64,000 bases of DNA, from NCBI GenBank assembly GCA_036380875.1, contig DASVDX010000035.1, positions 62,001 through 126,000 on the forward strand, read 5' to 3'. The notes below the pieces were generated by a model. That model saw nothing but the letters and a program-made list of their open reading frames with translations, did not search any database and was not told the origin of the DNA. The position numbers and the translations under genes are program-made. Within the stretch, counting starts at the first letter, position 1. Each line of letters opens with the position of its first letter. Shown here one piece after another: positions 1-8,488 of the stretch. Origin of the DNA: ZC4RG17 sp036380875 (GTDB lineage: Bacteria > Actinomycetota > Acidimicrobiia > Spongiisociales > ZC4RG35).

Positions 1-1308
1 CGGCGGCTTGCGGTCGGCCTCACCCGGGAGAACCAGCCCCTCTACATCAACTTCGAGTTCCTCAACGGGGAGCGCGGCGCCCACGTCAACATCTCGGGAG
101 TGTCGGGAGTGGCGACGAAGACCACCTACGCCACCTTCCTGCTCCATTCGTTGTTCACCGGAGGGGTGCTCGGTCCCGGGGCGGTGAACACGAAGGCGCT
201 GATCTTCAACGTCAAGGGCGAGGATCTCCTCCATCTCGATCGTCCCAATGCGGTGATCGACGACGAACAGGTCGCTCGCTATCGCGCCCTCGGGCTCCCC
301 GCCGACCCGTTCAAGTCGGTCGGCTTCTACGCCCCTCCCCGGGTGGACTCCGAAACGCTGCGGGCCGACGTCCACTCCCGCCAGGACGTCACCAGCTTCT
401 GCTGGTCGCTGGTCGAGTTCTGCCATGACGAGTTGCTGCCGTTCCTGTTCGCCGACGCCGAAGACGACCGGGCCCAGTACTCGATGGTCGTGTACTCGGT
501 GATGGCCCAGCTGAAGCGGGCAGCTCCCCGTGACGACGGCTCGGTGACGATCGAGGGCACCACGGTGCGCACCTTCCGCCAGCTCGTCGACCTGATCACC
601 GACAAGGTGCTCTCGGAGGACGATGCACCCGTGTGGGCGGGGACGGCCATCGGGCGCGGAACCATCAACGCCTTCGTTCGCCGCCTCAACTCGGCGGTCC
701 GTCACGTCGACCGGCTGATACGCGGCAACCTGATCGAGCCGGAGAAACACCGGATCTCCACCGACGACCACCAGGTGACGGTCGTCGACCTCCACAACCT
801 CAACGACCGTGCGAAACGCTTCGTGGTCGGCGTCACGGTGCGGCGGGCTTTCGAGCTCAAGGAACGGCAGGGCCGCCGCGGCGACGACGACCTCCTGTTC
901 GTGGTCCTCGACGAGTTGAACAAGTACGCCCCCCGTGACGGCACGAGCCCCATCAAGGAGATCCTGTTGGACGTCGCCGAGCGCGGCCGCAGCCTCGGCA
1001 TCGTCCTCATCGGCGCCCAGCAGACGGCGTCGGAGGTGGAGCGGCGGATCATCGCCAACTCGTCGATCCGGGTCGTCGGCCGCCTGGACTCGGCGGAGGC
1101 GGCCCGGGAGGAGTACGGGTTCCTGCCCGGCGTCCACCGCCAGCGCGCCACGATCATCAAGCCGGGGACCATGCTCGTCAGCCAGCCGGAGCTACCCGTG
1201 CCGCTCGTCGCCGAGTTCCCCTTCCCGGCCTGGGCCACCCGTCCATCTGAGGCGGTGCGGGCCACCGGCGACGCTCCCGACGACCCATTCGAAGGCCTGG
1301 TCCCTTGA
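1..1308 (+). CDS. HerA-like ATP-binding protein (5' partial)
   Basis: The reading frame is open from base 1, so the gene begins outside the window; 435 C-terminal residues are visible. A HerA-type P-loop (GVSGVATKT) lies near codons 33-41. A Walker B segment (LLFVVLDELNKYA) lies around base 900, followed by IVLIGAQQT and an arginine-containing stretch (SSIRVVGRLDS), the usual order in HerA/DUF87 hexameric DNA-pumping ATPases. HerA normally works with the nuclease NurA and with Mre11-Rad50 in resecting DNA ends. SbcD, SbcC and a NurA-like gene lie 6 kb downstream, which supports a repair role by inference. The N-terminal HAS-barrel cannot be checked. Confidence 0.8.
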   Translation, partial: RRLAVGLTRENQPLYINFEFLNGERGAHVNISGVSGVATKTTYATFLLHSLFTGGVLGPGAVNTKALIFNVKGEDLLHLDRPNAVIDDEQVARYRALGLPADPFKSVGFYAPPRVDSETLRADVHSRQDVTSFCWSLVEFCHDELLPFLFADAEDDRAQYSMVVYSVMAQLKRAAPRDDGSVTIEGTTVRTFRQLVDLITDKVLSEDDAPVWAGTAIGRGTINAFVRRLNSAVRHVDRLIRGNLIEPEKHRISTDDHQVTVVDLHNLNDRAKRFVVGVTVRRAFELKERQGRRGDDDLLFVVLDELNKYAPRDGTSPIKEILLDVAERGRSLGIVLIGAQQTASEVERRIIANSSIRVVGRLDSAEAAREEYGFLPGVHRQRATIIKPGTMLVSQPELPVPLVAEFPFPAWATRPSEAVRATGDAPDDPFEGLVP

Positions 1309-1338
1309 AAACCGTCGGCCGAGCCGCCGTCTCGTCGC

Positions 1339-1344
1339 CATAGT
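1339..1344 (+). promoter_or_regulatory. Candidate -10 element for a leaderless acetyltransferase transcript
   Basis: CATAGT ends six bases before the ATG at 1351, and there is no Shine-Dalgarno sequence. Spacing matches other start codons in this window that follow a -10-like hexamer directly. No convincing -35 was seen. Confidence 0.35.
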
Positions 1345-1350
1345 GGGCGG

Positions 1351-2154
1351 ATGCCCGATCCACCGCAGCGCATCGAGGACATCGCCGACGACCTCCGCCG
1401 GCTCGGGGTCGCAGAGGGTGACCTGGTCATGGTCCATGCCTCGCTGCGGCGCATCGGCCCGGTGGAGGGCGGTGCGGAAGGTGTCATCGAGGCCGTTTGT
1501 CGGGCCGTCGGCCCGGAAGGCACGGTGATGATGGTCCTCGGGGCACGCGACGACCACGACTGGGTGAACAGCCTCCCCGAGGAGGAGCGGGAAGCCCAAT
1601 TGGCCGCCGCCGAGCCGTTCGACTGCCTGCGGACCCCCGCCGACCCCGAGGTCGGCGTGCTGGCGGAGGTGTTCCGCACCTATCCGGGGACGGTCGTGTC
1701 TGACCACCCCGAGGGACGGTTCGGCGCTCGGGGTCGACTCGCCGACCATCTCATGGCGGCTCCGCCGTGGGACGACTACTACGGGCCCGGCTCGGCGTTG
1801 GAGCGATTCGTCGAGGCGGGGGGCAGGGTGCTGCGGCTGGGGGCCGACCTCGACACCGTGACGCTGCTCCATTACGTCGAGTACCTCGCCGACGTCCCCG
1901 ACAAGCGACGTGTGCTCAGGCACCGCCGGGTGGTGAGGAACGGGTCGGTGGAGACGGTCACTGTCTCGTCCCTCGACGACTCGGATGGGATCGTCGACTA
2001 CCCCGGCGAGTACTTCGCCGATCTGATCGCGGAGTATCTGGGTTCGGGCGGGGCCCGGATCGGCGAGGTGGGCGGGGCCATGTCCGAGCTGATCGACGCC
2101 AGAGACCTGGTCGTCTTCGGCAGAACCTGGATGGAGGCCCGCCTGGCCGGCTAG
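1351..2154 (+). CDS. AAC(3)-family N-acetyltransferase
   Basis: The 267-residue product matches the length and motif order of the aminoglycoside 3-N-acetyltransferase / YokD family, acetyl-CoA-dependent cytoplasmic enzymes that acetylate an amine. Visible motifs are LVMVHASLRRIG near residue 25-36, GPEGTVMM near 55, SDHPEGRFGARG near 115 and TLLHYVEYLA near 170, which correspond to the CoA and active-site segments of the family. Environmental homologues often have no proven role in resistance, so the substrate is unknown. It stands alone between the HerA-like gene and the PTS operon. Confidence 0.82.
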   Translation: MPDPPQRIEDIADDLRRLGVAEGDLVMVHASLRRIGPVEGGAEGVIEAVCRAVGPEGTVMMVLGARDDHDWVNSLPEEEREAQLAAAEPFDCLRTPADPEVGVLAEVFRTYPGTVVSDHPEGRFGARGRLADHLMAAPPWDDYYGPGSALERFVEAGGRVLRLGADLDTVTLLHYVEYLADVPDKRRVLRHRRVVRNGSVETVTVSSLDDSDGIVDYPGEYFADLIAEYLGSGGARIGEVGGAMSELIDARDLVVFGRTWMEARLAG

Positions 2155-2204
2155 GAGCTGGCAGGGGCCAAAGACCCTTGCCCTGGGGGCTCTCTCTTGA
2201 GACA

Positions 2205-2223
2205 CTCACCGGTGAGGCACCGG
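2205..2223. promoter_or_regulatory. Operator-like inverted repeats before the PTS operon
   Basis: The perfect palindrome CTCACCGGTGAG (2205-2216) overlaps a second dyad, CCGGTG-AGG-CACCGG (2209-2223). They lie 40-60 bases upstream of the PTS IIC start, in the only non-coding gap before the operon. A sugar-responsive repressor could bind here. No regulator gene is adjacent, and GC-rich DNA produces such dyads by chance. Confidence 0.3.
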
Positions 2224-2263
2224 CGCCGGACCGGGCCGAACAAGCGACGCAGGGAGGTGGCTC

Positions 2264-3727
2264 ATGGACTTCCTGAGTGATGTCCTCGAGTTCCTGGCCA
2301 ACAACCTCTTCAACGAGGTGGCGATCCTCATCGGCCTCATTGCCCTCGTCGGCCTTCTGCTCCAGAAGAAGCCGGTCGAGGACGTGGTGGCTGGCACGTT
2401 GAGGGCCGTGATCGGGATCTACATCCTCTTGATCGGCACCGACGTGTTCATCGGAGGACTGGTGGCCTTCCAGACGATCGTCTCCAGTGCCTTCGGGTTG
2501 GAGCCCCCGGCGGCGACCAGCACGCTGGCCGATTTCCTCGGAGCCCACGGCGGCACCATCGCGCTGGTCATCACGGTGGCGTTCCTGTTCCACGTTCTGG
2601 CCGTCCGGGTGTTCAACACGCGCTACGTGTACCTCACCGGACACCAGATCTTCTGGATCAGCGTCATCGTCACCGCCGCCTACGTGCAGATGTTCGACGT
2701 GCTCGACCAATGGGCGCTCGTCCTCGTCGGCGGCTTGATCGTCGGCACGTATCTCACGCTCCAGCCGCTCTACATCGCCCCGATGATGAGGAAGGTGATC
2801 GGGTCGGACGACTGGGGCTACGGGCACACGAGCTCGGCGGCCTGCTACATCGCAGGCAAGGTCGGGCCCGCAGTCGGTGACAAGGAAAGGGACGACACAG
2901 AGAAGCTGAAGCTGCCTCGCCAGCTGTCCTTCTTCAAGGACGTCAACGTGTCGACGGCGCTGGTCATCGGGATCATCACCCTGGTGGCGATGGCATTCGC
3001 CGACTCGGCAGTGCTGGCGGAGCAAGCGGCGACCTACGACCCCGACATCAACCCGTGGATCTGGGGCATCGTGTCGGCACTGCGGTTCGCGGCCGGCATC
3101 GCCGTCCTGCTCTTCGGTGTGCGCATGTTCCTGGCCGAGATCGTCCCCGCCTTCAAGGGCATCAGCGAGAAGCTGATCCCCGGCGCCCGTCCGGCACTCG
3201 ACGTGCCGACGGTGTTCACCTTCGCTCCCACGGCGGTGATGCTCGGCTTCCTGGCCTCGACGGTGGTGTTCCTCATCCTGATGGGCGTCTTCGCCGCAGC
3301 CGGATGGTTCGTGCTCGTGCCGCCGATGATCATGCTCTTCTTCCCGGGCGGCGGCGCCGGCGTGTTCGGCAACGCCTTCGGCGGATGGAAGGGCGCCATC
3401 ATCGGTGGAGCAGTCAACGGCCTGTTCCTGGCCGTCGGCCAAGCCCTCACATGGGGCATGCTGTCCGACACGGCACCGGAGCTGGCGACCCTGGCCGACC
3501 CCGACTGGTACATCCTCGCCTGGCTGATCATGGGCGTGTCCTCGCTGTTCACCGGCGGCGACCCGGCAGTCATGGTGTGGGCTGCTACCGGCGTCCTGAT
3601 GGTGGTGGCGGCGGTCTGGCTCTGGGTGTTGAAGCGGAAAGGCTTCGAGAAGCCCCTCGAGCTCCAGGCTGAACCGGCACCCGCCACCGAGGCGGCGGCC
3701 GAAGACGCGGAGAAAGTCGGACGATGA
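2264..3727 (+). CDS. PTS EIIC, ascorbate (UlaA/SgaT) family
   Basis: This 487-residue, highly hydrophobic protein has about ten membrane segments and the UlaA-family N-terminus, an amphipathic start followed by VAILIGLIALVGLLLQKK. It forms the sugar channel of a phosphotransferase system whose IIB and IIA subunits are the next two genes. GGAGGTGG five bases before the ATG sets the start. The family is named for L-ascorbate, but the downstream NagA and SIS genes point to an amino sugar here (inference). The C-terminal tail is Ala/Glu-rich and cytoplasmic. No HPr or enzyme I gene is in the window. Confidence 0.9.
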   Translation: MDFLSDVLEFLANNLFNEVAILIGLIALVGLLLQKKPVEDVVAGTLRAVIGIYILLIGTDVFIGGLVAFQTIVSSAFGLEPPAATSTLADFLGAHGGTIALVITVAFLFHVLAVRVFNTRYVYLTGHQIFWISVIVTAAYVQMFDVLDQWALVLVGGLIVGTYLTLQPLYIAPMMRKVIGSDDWGYGHTSSAACYIAGKVGPAVGDKERDDTEKLKLPRQLSFFKDVNVSTALVIGIITLVAMAFADSAVLAEQAATYDPDINPWIWGIVSALRFAAGIAVLLFGVRMFLAEIVPAFKGISEKLIPGARPALDVPTVFTFAPTAVMLGFLASTVVFLILMGVFAAAGWFVLVPPMIMLFFPGGGAGVFGNAFGGWKGAIIGGAVNGLFLAVGQALTWGMLSDTAPELATLADPDWYILAWLIMGVSSLFTGGDPAVMVWAATGVLMVVAAVWLWVLKRKGFEKPLELQAEPAPATEAAAEDAEKVGR

Positions 3728-4035
3728 GCAGGGGCCGCGCCGGCGAACCCCTCCACGTCGTGACCGTGTGCGGCGTGGGCATGGGATCCAGCCTCATCCT
3801 GCGGATGACAGCGGAGAAGGCACTGGCCGAGCTCGGCGTGCCGGCCCGGGTGGAGGCGACCGACGTCTCCTCCGCCAAGAGCCTCCGCCCGGATGTGATC
3901 CTCGGGCAAGGCATGCACACGAGCGAGTTCGCCGGCGCCGCTCCGATCGTCCTGGCCGTATCCAACTTCGTGGACGCGGAGGCACTGAAACGCGATCTCG
4001 AAGGGCCACTACGCGACAAGGGCTGGCTCGAGTGA
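3724..4035 (+). CDS. PTS EIIB, lactose/ascorbate-type
   Basis: This is a 103-residue soluble IIB domain. The phosphoryl-carrying cysteine lies in VVTVCGVGMGSSLILRM near residue 17, the typical CGxGxGSS loop of UlaB-like IIB proteins. It takes phosphate from the IIA protein encoded next and passes it to the sugar bound by IIC. The ATG overlaps the IIC stop by four bases (ATGA) and its own stop overlaps the IIA start, so the three subunits are probably translationally coupled. Confidence 0.9.
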   Translation: MSRGRAGEPLHVVTVCGVGMGSSLILRMTAEKALAELGVPARVEATDVSSAKSLRPDVILGQGMHTSEFAGAAPIVLAVSNFVDAEALKRDLEGPLRDKGWLE

Positions 4036-4472
4036 GCCCGTACCTGCACGTTCGGGTGGGTGTCGACGTCCCCGGATGGCAAGAAGCCATCCGGGCGGCG
4101 TGCACGCCCCTCCTCACCGCCGGCGTGGTCGAGCCCCGGTACGTCGATGCATGCATCGACATGGTCCGGCGGCACGGCCCGTATGCGGTCTTGGCGCCCG
4201 GAATCGCCCTCCCGCATGCTCGTCCTGAAGACGGCGTTCACCGGGTCGGTGTGTCTGTCGCCGTCCTCTCTTTTCCGGTCGAGTTCGGTCATCCGGAGAA
4301 CGACCCCGTCGACGTGGTGATCGCCTTCGGGTCGCCGGACGCAGAACAACACATCGACCTGTTGGCTGCCCTGGCCGGCGGCCTCTCCACAGGGCTCGCC
4401 GACCGTCTCCGGGCCGCCAGCGACGCCACGGAAGCGACCAAGCTGATCGAGGAGGTGATAGAAGATGTCTGA
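4032..4472 (+). CDS. PTS EIIA, mannitol/fructose-type (UlaC-like)
   Basis: This is a 146-residue PTS EIIA-2 domain. The phosphorylated histidine is in GIALPHARPEDGV around residue 58-61. The start is taken as GTG at 4032, overlapping the IIB stop by four bases; a longer frame reaching back to 3768 would lie almost wholly inside the IIB gene and has no family similarity. The protein accepts phosphate from HPr and hands it to IIB. Its 3' end overlaps the first SIS gene by eight bases. Confidence 0.88.
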   Translation: MSPYLHVRVGVDVPGWQEAIRAACTPLLTAGVVEPRYVDACIDMVRRHGPYAVLAPGIALPHARPEDGVHRVGVSVAVLSFPVEFGHPENDPVDVVIAFGSPDAEQHIDLLAALAGGLSTGLADRLRAASDATEATKLIEEVIEDV

Positions 4473-5181
4473 GGCGGGGGAGGCGATCCGGGCGCACCTC
4501 CGGGCTGTGGAGGACCGCAACGCCGACACACTTGCCGCCGTCGTCGAACGGGTCTACCAGACGATCACAGACGGCGGCCTGATCCTCACGACGGGCACCG
4601 GCCATTCCCGGGCCATGGTCCTCGAGACCTTCTACCGCGCCGGCGGCTTGGCCTGCGTCAAGCCCATCAGCCATCCCGCTCTCGATCCGCTGGCCGGAGG
4701 GGCCGCCTCCACGCGCCTGGAGCGGGTCACCGGCCTCGGACGGCTGCTCGCCGACGAAGCGGGAGCGACGGATGCCGACACGGCTTTCGTGTTCTCCAAC
4801 TCGGGGACGAACCCGGTCCCGGTGGAGTTGGCCGAGGCGCTGGCCGACGACGGTGCCACCGTCGTCGCCGTCTCTTCGCGCCAGCACATGGCACGGGCGC
4901 CCCTTCGAGCGGAAAAGAAGCTCGACCAGGTCGCTCATTACGTCCTCGACACGGGCACCCCCTACGGGGACGCGTTCTGGCCGACCCCGTCGGGGGACAT
5001 CGCCCCGCTGTCGAGCATCACCGGCGCCTTCTTGTGGAACCTGATCCTCGTAGGCGTGTCCGAGCTCGCCGAGAAGCACGGCACCACCCTTCCGGTGTGG
5101 GCGAGCGCCAACGTCTCCGGAGGAGAAGAACGAAACGTCGAGCTGAGGGAGAGATACCGTGGGAGGATCCCCGGGCTCTGA
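4465..5181 (+). CDS. SIS-domain sugar-phosphate protein (UPF0309-like)
   Basis: This 238-residue protein consists of one SIS (sugar isomerase) domain. It has GLILTTGTGHSRAM near residue 37 and a second phosphate-binding segment AFVFSNSGTNPVPVELA near residue 110. Length and motifs fit the UPF0309/YckA-like group, which binds phosphosugars but lacks a settled reaction. Its position between PTS genes and NagA suggests it isomerises or senses the imported sugar phosphate. It overlaps its neighbours at both ends, so it belongs to the operon. Confidence 0.75.
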   Translation: MSEAGEAIRAHLRAVEDRNADTLAAVVERVYQTITDGGLILTTGTGHSRAMVLETFYRAGGLACVKPISHPALDPLAGGAASTRLERVTGLGRLLADEAGATDADTAFVFSNSGTNPVPVELAEALADDGATVVAVSSRQHMARAPLRAEKKLDQVAHYVLDTGTPYGDAFWPTPSGDIAPLSSITGAFLWNLILVGVSELAEKHGTTLPVWASANVSGGEERNVELRERYRGRIPGL

Positions 5182-6196
5182 GCCGTTGGGCCGGCAGATG
5201 GAATCCGAGATGGGCGAGCAGCCTCAGGTGTTGGGACGGCTCGTCGATTCCGGACCTGAGATCATCCGCGACCTGCGTCGCTCCATTCCCGAGCCGATCG
5301 AAGGAATCGTCCTCGTCGCTCGCGGCTCGTCCGACAACGCTGCGGTCTTCGGCCGCTACGTCCTGGAGAGCGCCACGCTCCGCCCCGTCTCGATGCTGTT
5401 TCCCAGCCTCGTCACGCTATACGGCGTAGCGGCCGATTACCGCCGGTGGGTGGCGATCGGCGCCAGTCAATCGGGCGAGACCCCCGAGATCGTCGAGGCG
5501 ATGGAGCACTTGAGGCGATCGGGTGCGGCCACCGTGGCGGTGACCAACGAGCCCGAGAGCGATCTCGGCGCGCTCGCTGACGTGACGGTGGGATTAGGGG
5601 CGGGTGAAGAGAAGGCCGTGCCCGCCACCAAGACCTTCACCGCCCAGTTGGCTGCTTTCGCCCTGCTCGGCGAAGCCATGGGGGATCCGCCCTGGCCCGA
5701 GGGCGCCTTGGGGTTGGTCCCGGAGGCTGTGAGCGCGGTGCTCGCCGATCCCGGACCGGCCGTGGCGGCAGCCGACAGCCTCGCCTCGGACCACCCCGGC
5801 TTCGTGGTCGGCCGGGGCTACATGCTGGCGGTGGCGCTCGAGGCAGCCCTCAAGCTCAAGGAGTCGGCTGCCGTCTTCGCCGAGGGGATCTCCGCCGCTG
5901 ACCTGATCCACGGCCCCATCGGTGTCGTCGGTCCTCGCACCCGGGTGGTGCTGCTGCGTGGCCCGGGGCCGGCCGACGACGAGATGGAGGAGGTCCGCCG
6001 CCGAGTCGAAGCGCGCAGCGGCGTGATCGTCGAGATCGGTCCGGGCGAAGAGGTTCCCTATCCCAGGGACCTGCCCGAGCCTCTCGCCGTGTTCCCTGCC
6101 ACCGTACGGGCCCAACAGATCGCCCTCGCTGCGGCCCGAAAGCGCGGCTTGGACCCGGATCAACCGCCGGGACTGGAGAAAGTGACACGATTCTGA
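5159..6196 (+). CDS. SIS-domain protein, GlmS isomerase-like (no glutaminase domain)
   Basis: The 345-residue product has tandem SIS domains like the isomerase half of glucosamine-6-phosphate synthase. The first contains IGASQSGETPEIVEAM and PATKTFTAQLA; the second has LEAALKLKESAAVFAEG. There is no N-terminal Cys2 glutaminase domain, so it cannot be a glutamine-dependent GlmS. Relatives act as sugar-phosphate deaminases or isomerases (NagB-II, AgaS, FrlB). With NagA next and no NagB nearby, a glucosamine-6-phosphate deaminase role is reasonable inference. GTG at 5159 follows GAGGGAGAG and is preferred over ATG at 5198, which has no ribosome site. Confidence 0.8.
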   Translation: MGGSPGSEPLGRQMESEMGEQPQVLGRLVDSGPEIIRDLRRSIPEPIEGIVLVARGSSDNAAVFGRYVLESATLRPVSMLFPSLVTLYGVAADYRRWVAIGASQSGETPEIVEAMEHLRRSGAATVAVTNEPESDLGALADVTVGLGAGEEKAVPATKTFTAQLAAFALLGEAMGDPPWPEGALGLVPEAVSAVLADPGPAVAAADSLASDHPGFVVGRGYMLAVALEAALKLKESAAVFAEGISAADLIHGPIGVVGPRTRVVLLRGPGPADDEMEEVRRRVEARSGVIVEIGPGEEVPYPRDLPEPLAVFPATVRAQQIALAAARKRGLDPDQPPGLEKVTRF

Positions 6197-6212
6197 GTTT
6201 CTAGGAGGACTG

Positions 6213-7313
6213 ATGAGACGCCTCGGGGTCGGTGCGGCGCTCGTTGGAGACGAGTTGATCTCAGGGGACGTGGGCGTGGAGGACGACACGATCGTGGCGG
6301 TGGGGCTGGCGGGCGGCGGCTCGGGAGTTGCCGTCCCCGGTTTCGTCGACCTGCAGGTGAACGGTTTCGCCGGTTTCGACTTCGGTGAAGCCGATGTCGA
6401 CGGGGTCCGGCAGGCGGCTCGAGCCCTGGTCGCTCACGGCACCACGGCCTTCCAGCCGACGCTGATCACGCTTCCTGTCGAGGAGTACATGTCGGCGATG
6501 AAACGCCTGCGGAGGGCGTCGGAAGAGCGCCTTCCGGCCCGGATTCTGGGTGTCCACGTAGAGGGGCCGTTCCTGTCGCCTCGACGCTTCGGTGCCCACG
6601 ACCCGAGTCACCTCCGCCCGGTCGACCCCGGCCTGTACCAGCAACTGGCGGAGCTCGGGCCCCTCACCTACGTCACTCTCGCCCCGGAGTTGCCGGGAGC
6701 CCTCGACCTGATCCCCCGTCTGATCGAGATGGGGGTGGTCGTGGCGATCGGCCACTCCGATGCCGATGCCGCCACCGCACACGCCGCCTTCAACGCTGGC
6801 GCCCGGGCGGTCACTCACCTGTTCAACGCCCAGCGCCCCGTCCACCACCGCGATCCCGGGATCACGTTCGCCGCCCTGGCTCGCCGCGATGTCGTGGTCG
6901 GCGTCATCGCCGACGGCGTCCACCTCGCTCCCGACACGCTGAAAGTCGTGGTCAACGCCACCCTCGGTCGCATCGCCCTGGTCACCGATGCCGTCGCCCC
7001 TGCCGGACTGGGCGAAGGCGAGCACACCCTCGGCGGCCAGCGGCTGGTCGTCACCGGCACAGAAGTGAGGCTCGAGGACGGGACCATCGCCGGGAGCGTG
7101 CTGACGATGGACGCCGCCGTCCGCAACCTCATGGACGCCGGCGCGCCCTTCGAGAAGGCGGTCGCCTGTGCCACCCGGATCCCCGCACGTCTCATCGGGC
7201 GCCCCGAGCTCGGCACCCTCGCCCCCGGCACCGTCGCCGACGTCGCTGTCCTCGACGACTCCCTGGTCGTGGCCAGGGCCCTGGTGGGCGGCGAAGAGGT
7301 GTTCCGGGCCTGA
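6213..7313 (+). CDS. nagA: N-acetylglucosamine-6-phosphate deacetylase
   Basis: The 366-residue amidohydrolase removes acetate from N-acetyl-hexosamine-6-phosphate. Family features are present in order: VPGFVDLQVNG near residue 43, GVHVEGPFLSP near 112 (metal-binding Glu), AIGHSDADA near 180, THLFNAQ near 203, VIADGVHLAP near 230 and LVTDAVAPAG near 255 (catalytic Asp). Length is normal for NagA. TAGGAGG eight bases before the ATG sets the start. It closes the PTS/SIS operon and is the best clue that the imported sugar is acetylated. Confidence 0.92.
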   Translation: MRRLGVGAALVGDELISGDVGVEDDTIVAVGLAGGGSGVAVPGFVDLQVNGFAGFDFGEADVDGVRQAARALVAHGTTAFQPTLITLPVEEYMSAMKRLRRASEERLPARILGVHVEGPFLSPRRFGAHDPSHLRPVDPGLYQQLAELGPLTYVTLAPELPGALDLIPRLIEMGVVVAIGHSDADAATAHAAFNAGARAVTHLFNAQRPVHHRDPGITFAALARRDVVVGVIADGVHLAPDTLKVVVNATLGRIALVTDAVAPAGLGEGEHTLGGQRLVVTGTEVRLEDGTIAGSVLTMDAAVRNLMDAGAPFEKAVACATRIPARLIGRPELGTLAPGTVADVAVLDDSLVVARALVGGEEVFRA

Positions 7314-7341
7314 AACAACCGAACCTGTCACACCCTTCACC

Positions 7342-7347
7342 TACCCT
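7342..7347 (+). promoter_or_regulatory. Candidate -10 for leaderless sbcD
   Basis: TACCCT lies seven bases before the GTG start of sbcD and no Shine-Dalgarno sequence is present. This would place transcription start at or near the start codon and separate sbcDC-nurA from the nagA operon, which ends 28 bases earlier. Confidence 0.4.
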
Positions 7348-7354
7348 CGTCGTC

Positions 7355-8488
7355 GTGAAGATCCTCCACACCGCCGACTGGCATATCGGGCGTTCTATCC
7401 GGGGACGCAGCCGCCACGGCGAACAGGAAGAGGTCATGGCTGAGATCGCCCAGATCGCGGCCGAAGAGAACGTGGATCTGGTCCTGGTCGCCGGCGACCA
7501 GTTCGACACCTCCAGCCCGCCTCCCGCCGCCGAGCGACTCGTCTACCGCACGCTCCTCCAACTGGCGGAGGTCGCCCCAGTGGTGATGGTGGCGGGCAAC
7601 CACGACCATCCCCGGCGGCTCGAGGCCGTGGCGCCGCTGCTCGAGTTGGGGCGGGTCACGGTCGGCGCCGTGCTCGCCCGACCCGACGAGGGCGGTGTCG
7701 TTCGGCCCACGGAGGGGGTCCGGGTGGCCATGATCCCGTTCCTGTCGCAACGGGGGATCGTCACCGCCTCGGACCTGATGGCGACCAGTGCCGATGAGCA
7801 GGGGGGGAAATACGCCGACCGCATGACCCAGATCATCGAGGCGATGTGCGCCGGTTCGTCCGTCGACGAGGTGAACATCGTTGTCGGCCACCTGATGGTC
7901 CACGGCGGCGAGGTGGGGGGAGGGGAGCGGGCCGCCCACACCGTCTTCGACTACTCGGTCCCTGCCCAGAGCTTCCCCACCGCCCTCACGTACGTGGCCC
8001 TCGGCCATCTCCACCGCCACCAGCGCATGCCCGCCGCCGCTCCCGTTTGGTATTCCGGCTCGCCGATGCAACTCGACTTCGGCGAGACGGACGACCAGAA
8101 GGGCGTGCTCCTCGTCGAAGCCGGGCCCGGCATCCCCGCCAAGGTGGAGTTCCGCCGCCTCCGCTCCGGGCGCAGGCTCCACGTGCTGCGAGGAACCCTC
8201 GAGCAGGTCGAAGCGGCGGCAGCCGAGATCGACCCGGGCGACTACGTGCGGGTGATCCTCGACGAGACCGCCCGTCCGGGACTCGCCGACGCTGTGCGCC
8301 AGGTCGTGCCCCAGGCCGTCGACGTGATCATCGACCCTTCCCGGCGTCCCACGCCCGGTCGGCATCGAGTCCGGGCAGGCCGCACCCACACGGAGCTGTT
8401 CGAGGAGTACCTGCGCGAACGCGACGCTCACGACGAGCGAGTCGTGGCGATGTTCACCGAGATGTTGGGAGAGGCCCATGAGGCCTAG
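7355..8488 (+). CDS. sbcD: Exonuclease SbcD (Mre11-type nuclease)
   Basis: The 377-residue calcineurin-like phosphoesterase carries all Mre11 metal motifs: TADWHIG near residue 6, VAGDQFD near 47, VAGNHDHP near 79, VGHLMVHGGE near 178 and LGHLHRHQ near 212. A C-terminal SbcD capping domain follows. With SbcC it forms the ATP-dependent nuclease that opens hairpins and processes blocked double-strand ends. The sbcC start overlaps its 3' end by 11 bases, so the pair is coupled. Confidence 0.95.
   Translation: MKILHTADWHIGRSIRGRSRHGEQEEVMAEIAQIAAEENVDLVLVAGDQFDTSSPPPAAERLVYRTLLQLAEVAPVVMVAGNHDHPRRLEAVAPLLELGRVTVGAVLARPDEGGVVRPTEGVRVAMIPFLSQRGIVTASDLMATSADEQGGKYADRMTQIIEAMCAGSSVDEVNIVVGHLMVHGGEVGGGERAAHTVFDYSVPAQSFPTALTYVALGHLHRHQRMPAAAPVWYSGSPMQLDFGETDDQKGVLLVEAGPGIPAKVEFRRLRSGRRLHVLRGTLEQVEAAAAEIDPGDYVRVILDETARPGLADAVRQVVPQAVDVIIDPSRRPTPGRHRVRAGRTHTELFEEYLRERDAHDERVVAMFTEMLGEAHEA

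Noticed and set aside
1351..2154. Acquired antibiotic-resistance island around the AAC(3) gene
   Set aside because: No mobile element, integron or composition change is seen; chromosomal AAC(3)-family genes are common in environmental bacteria.
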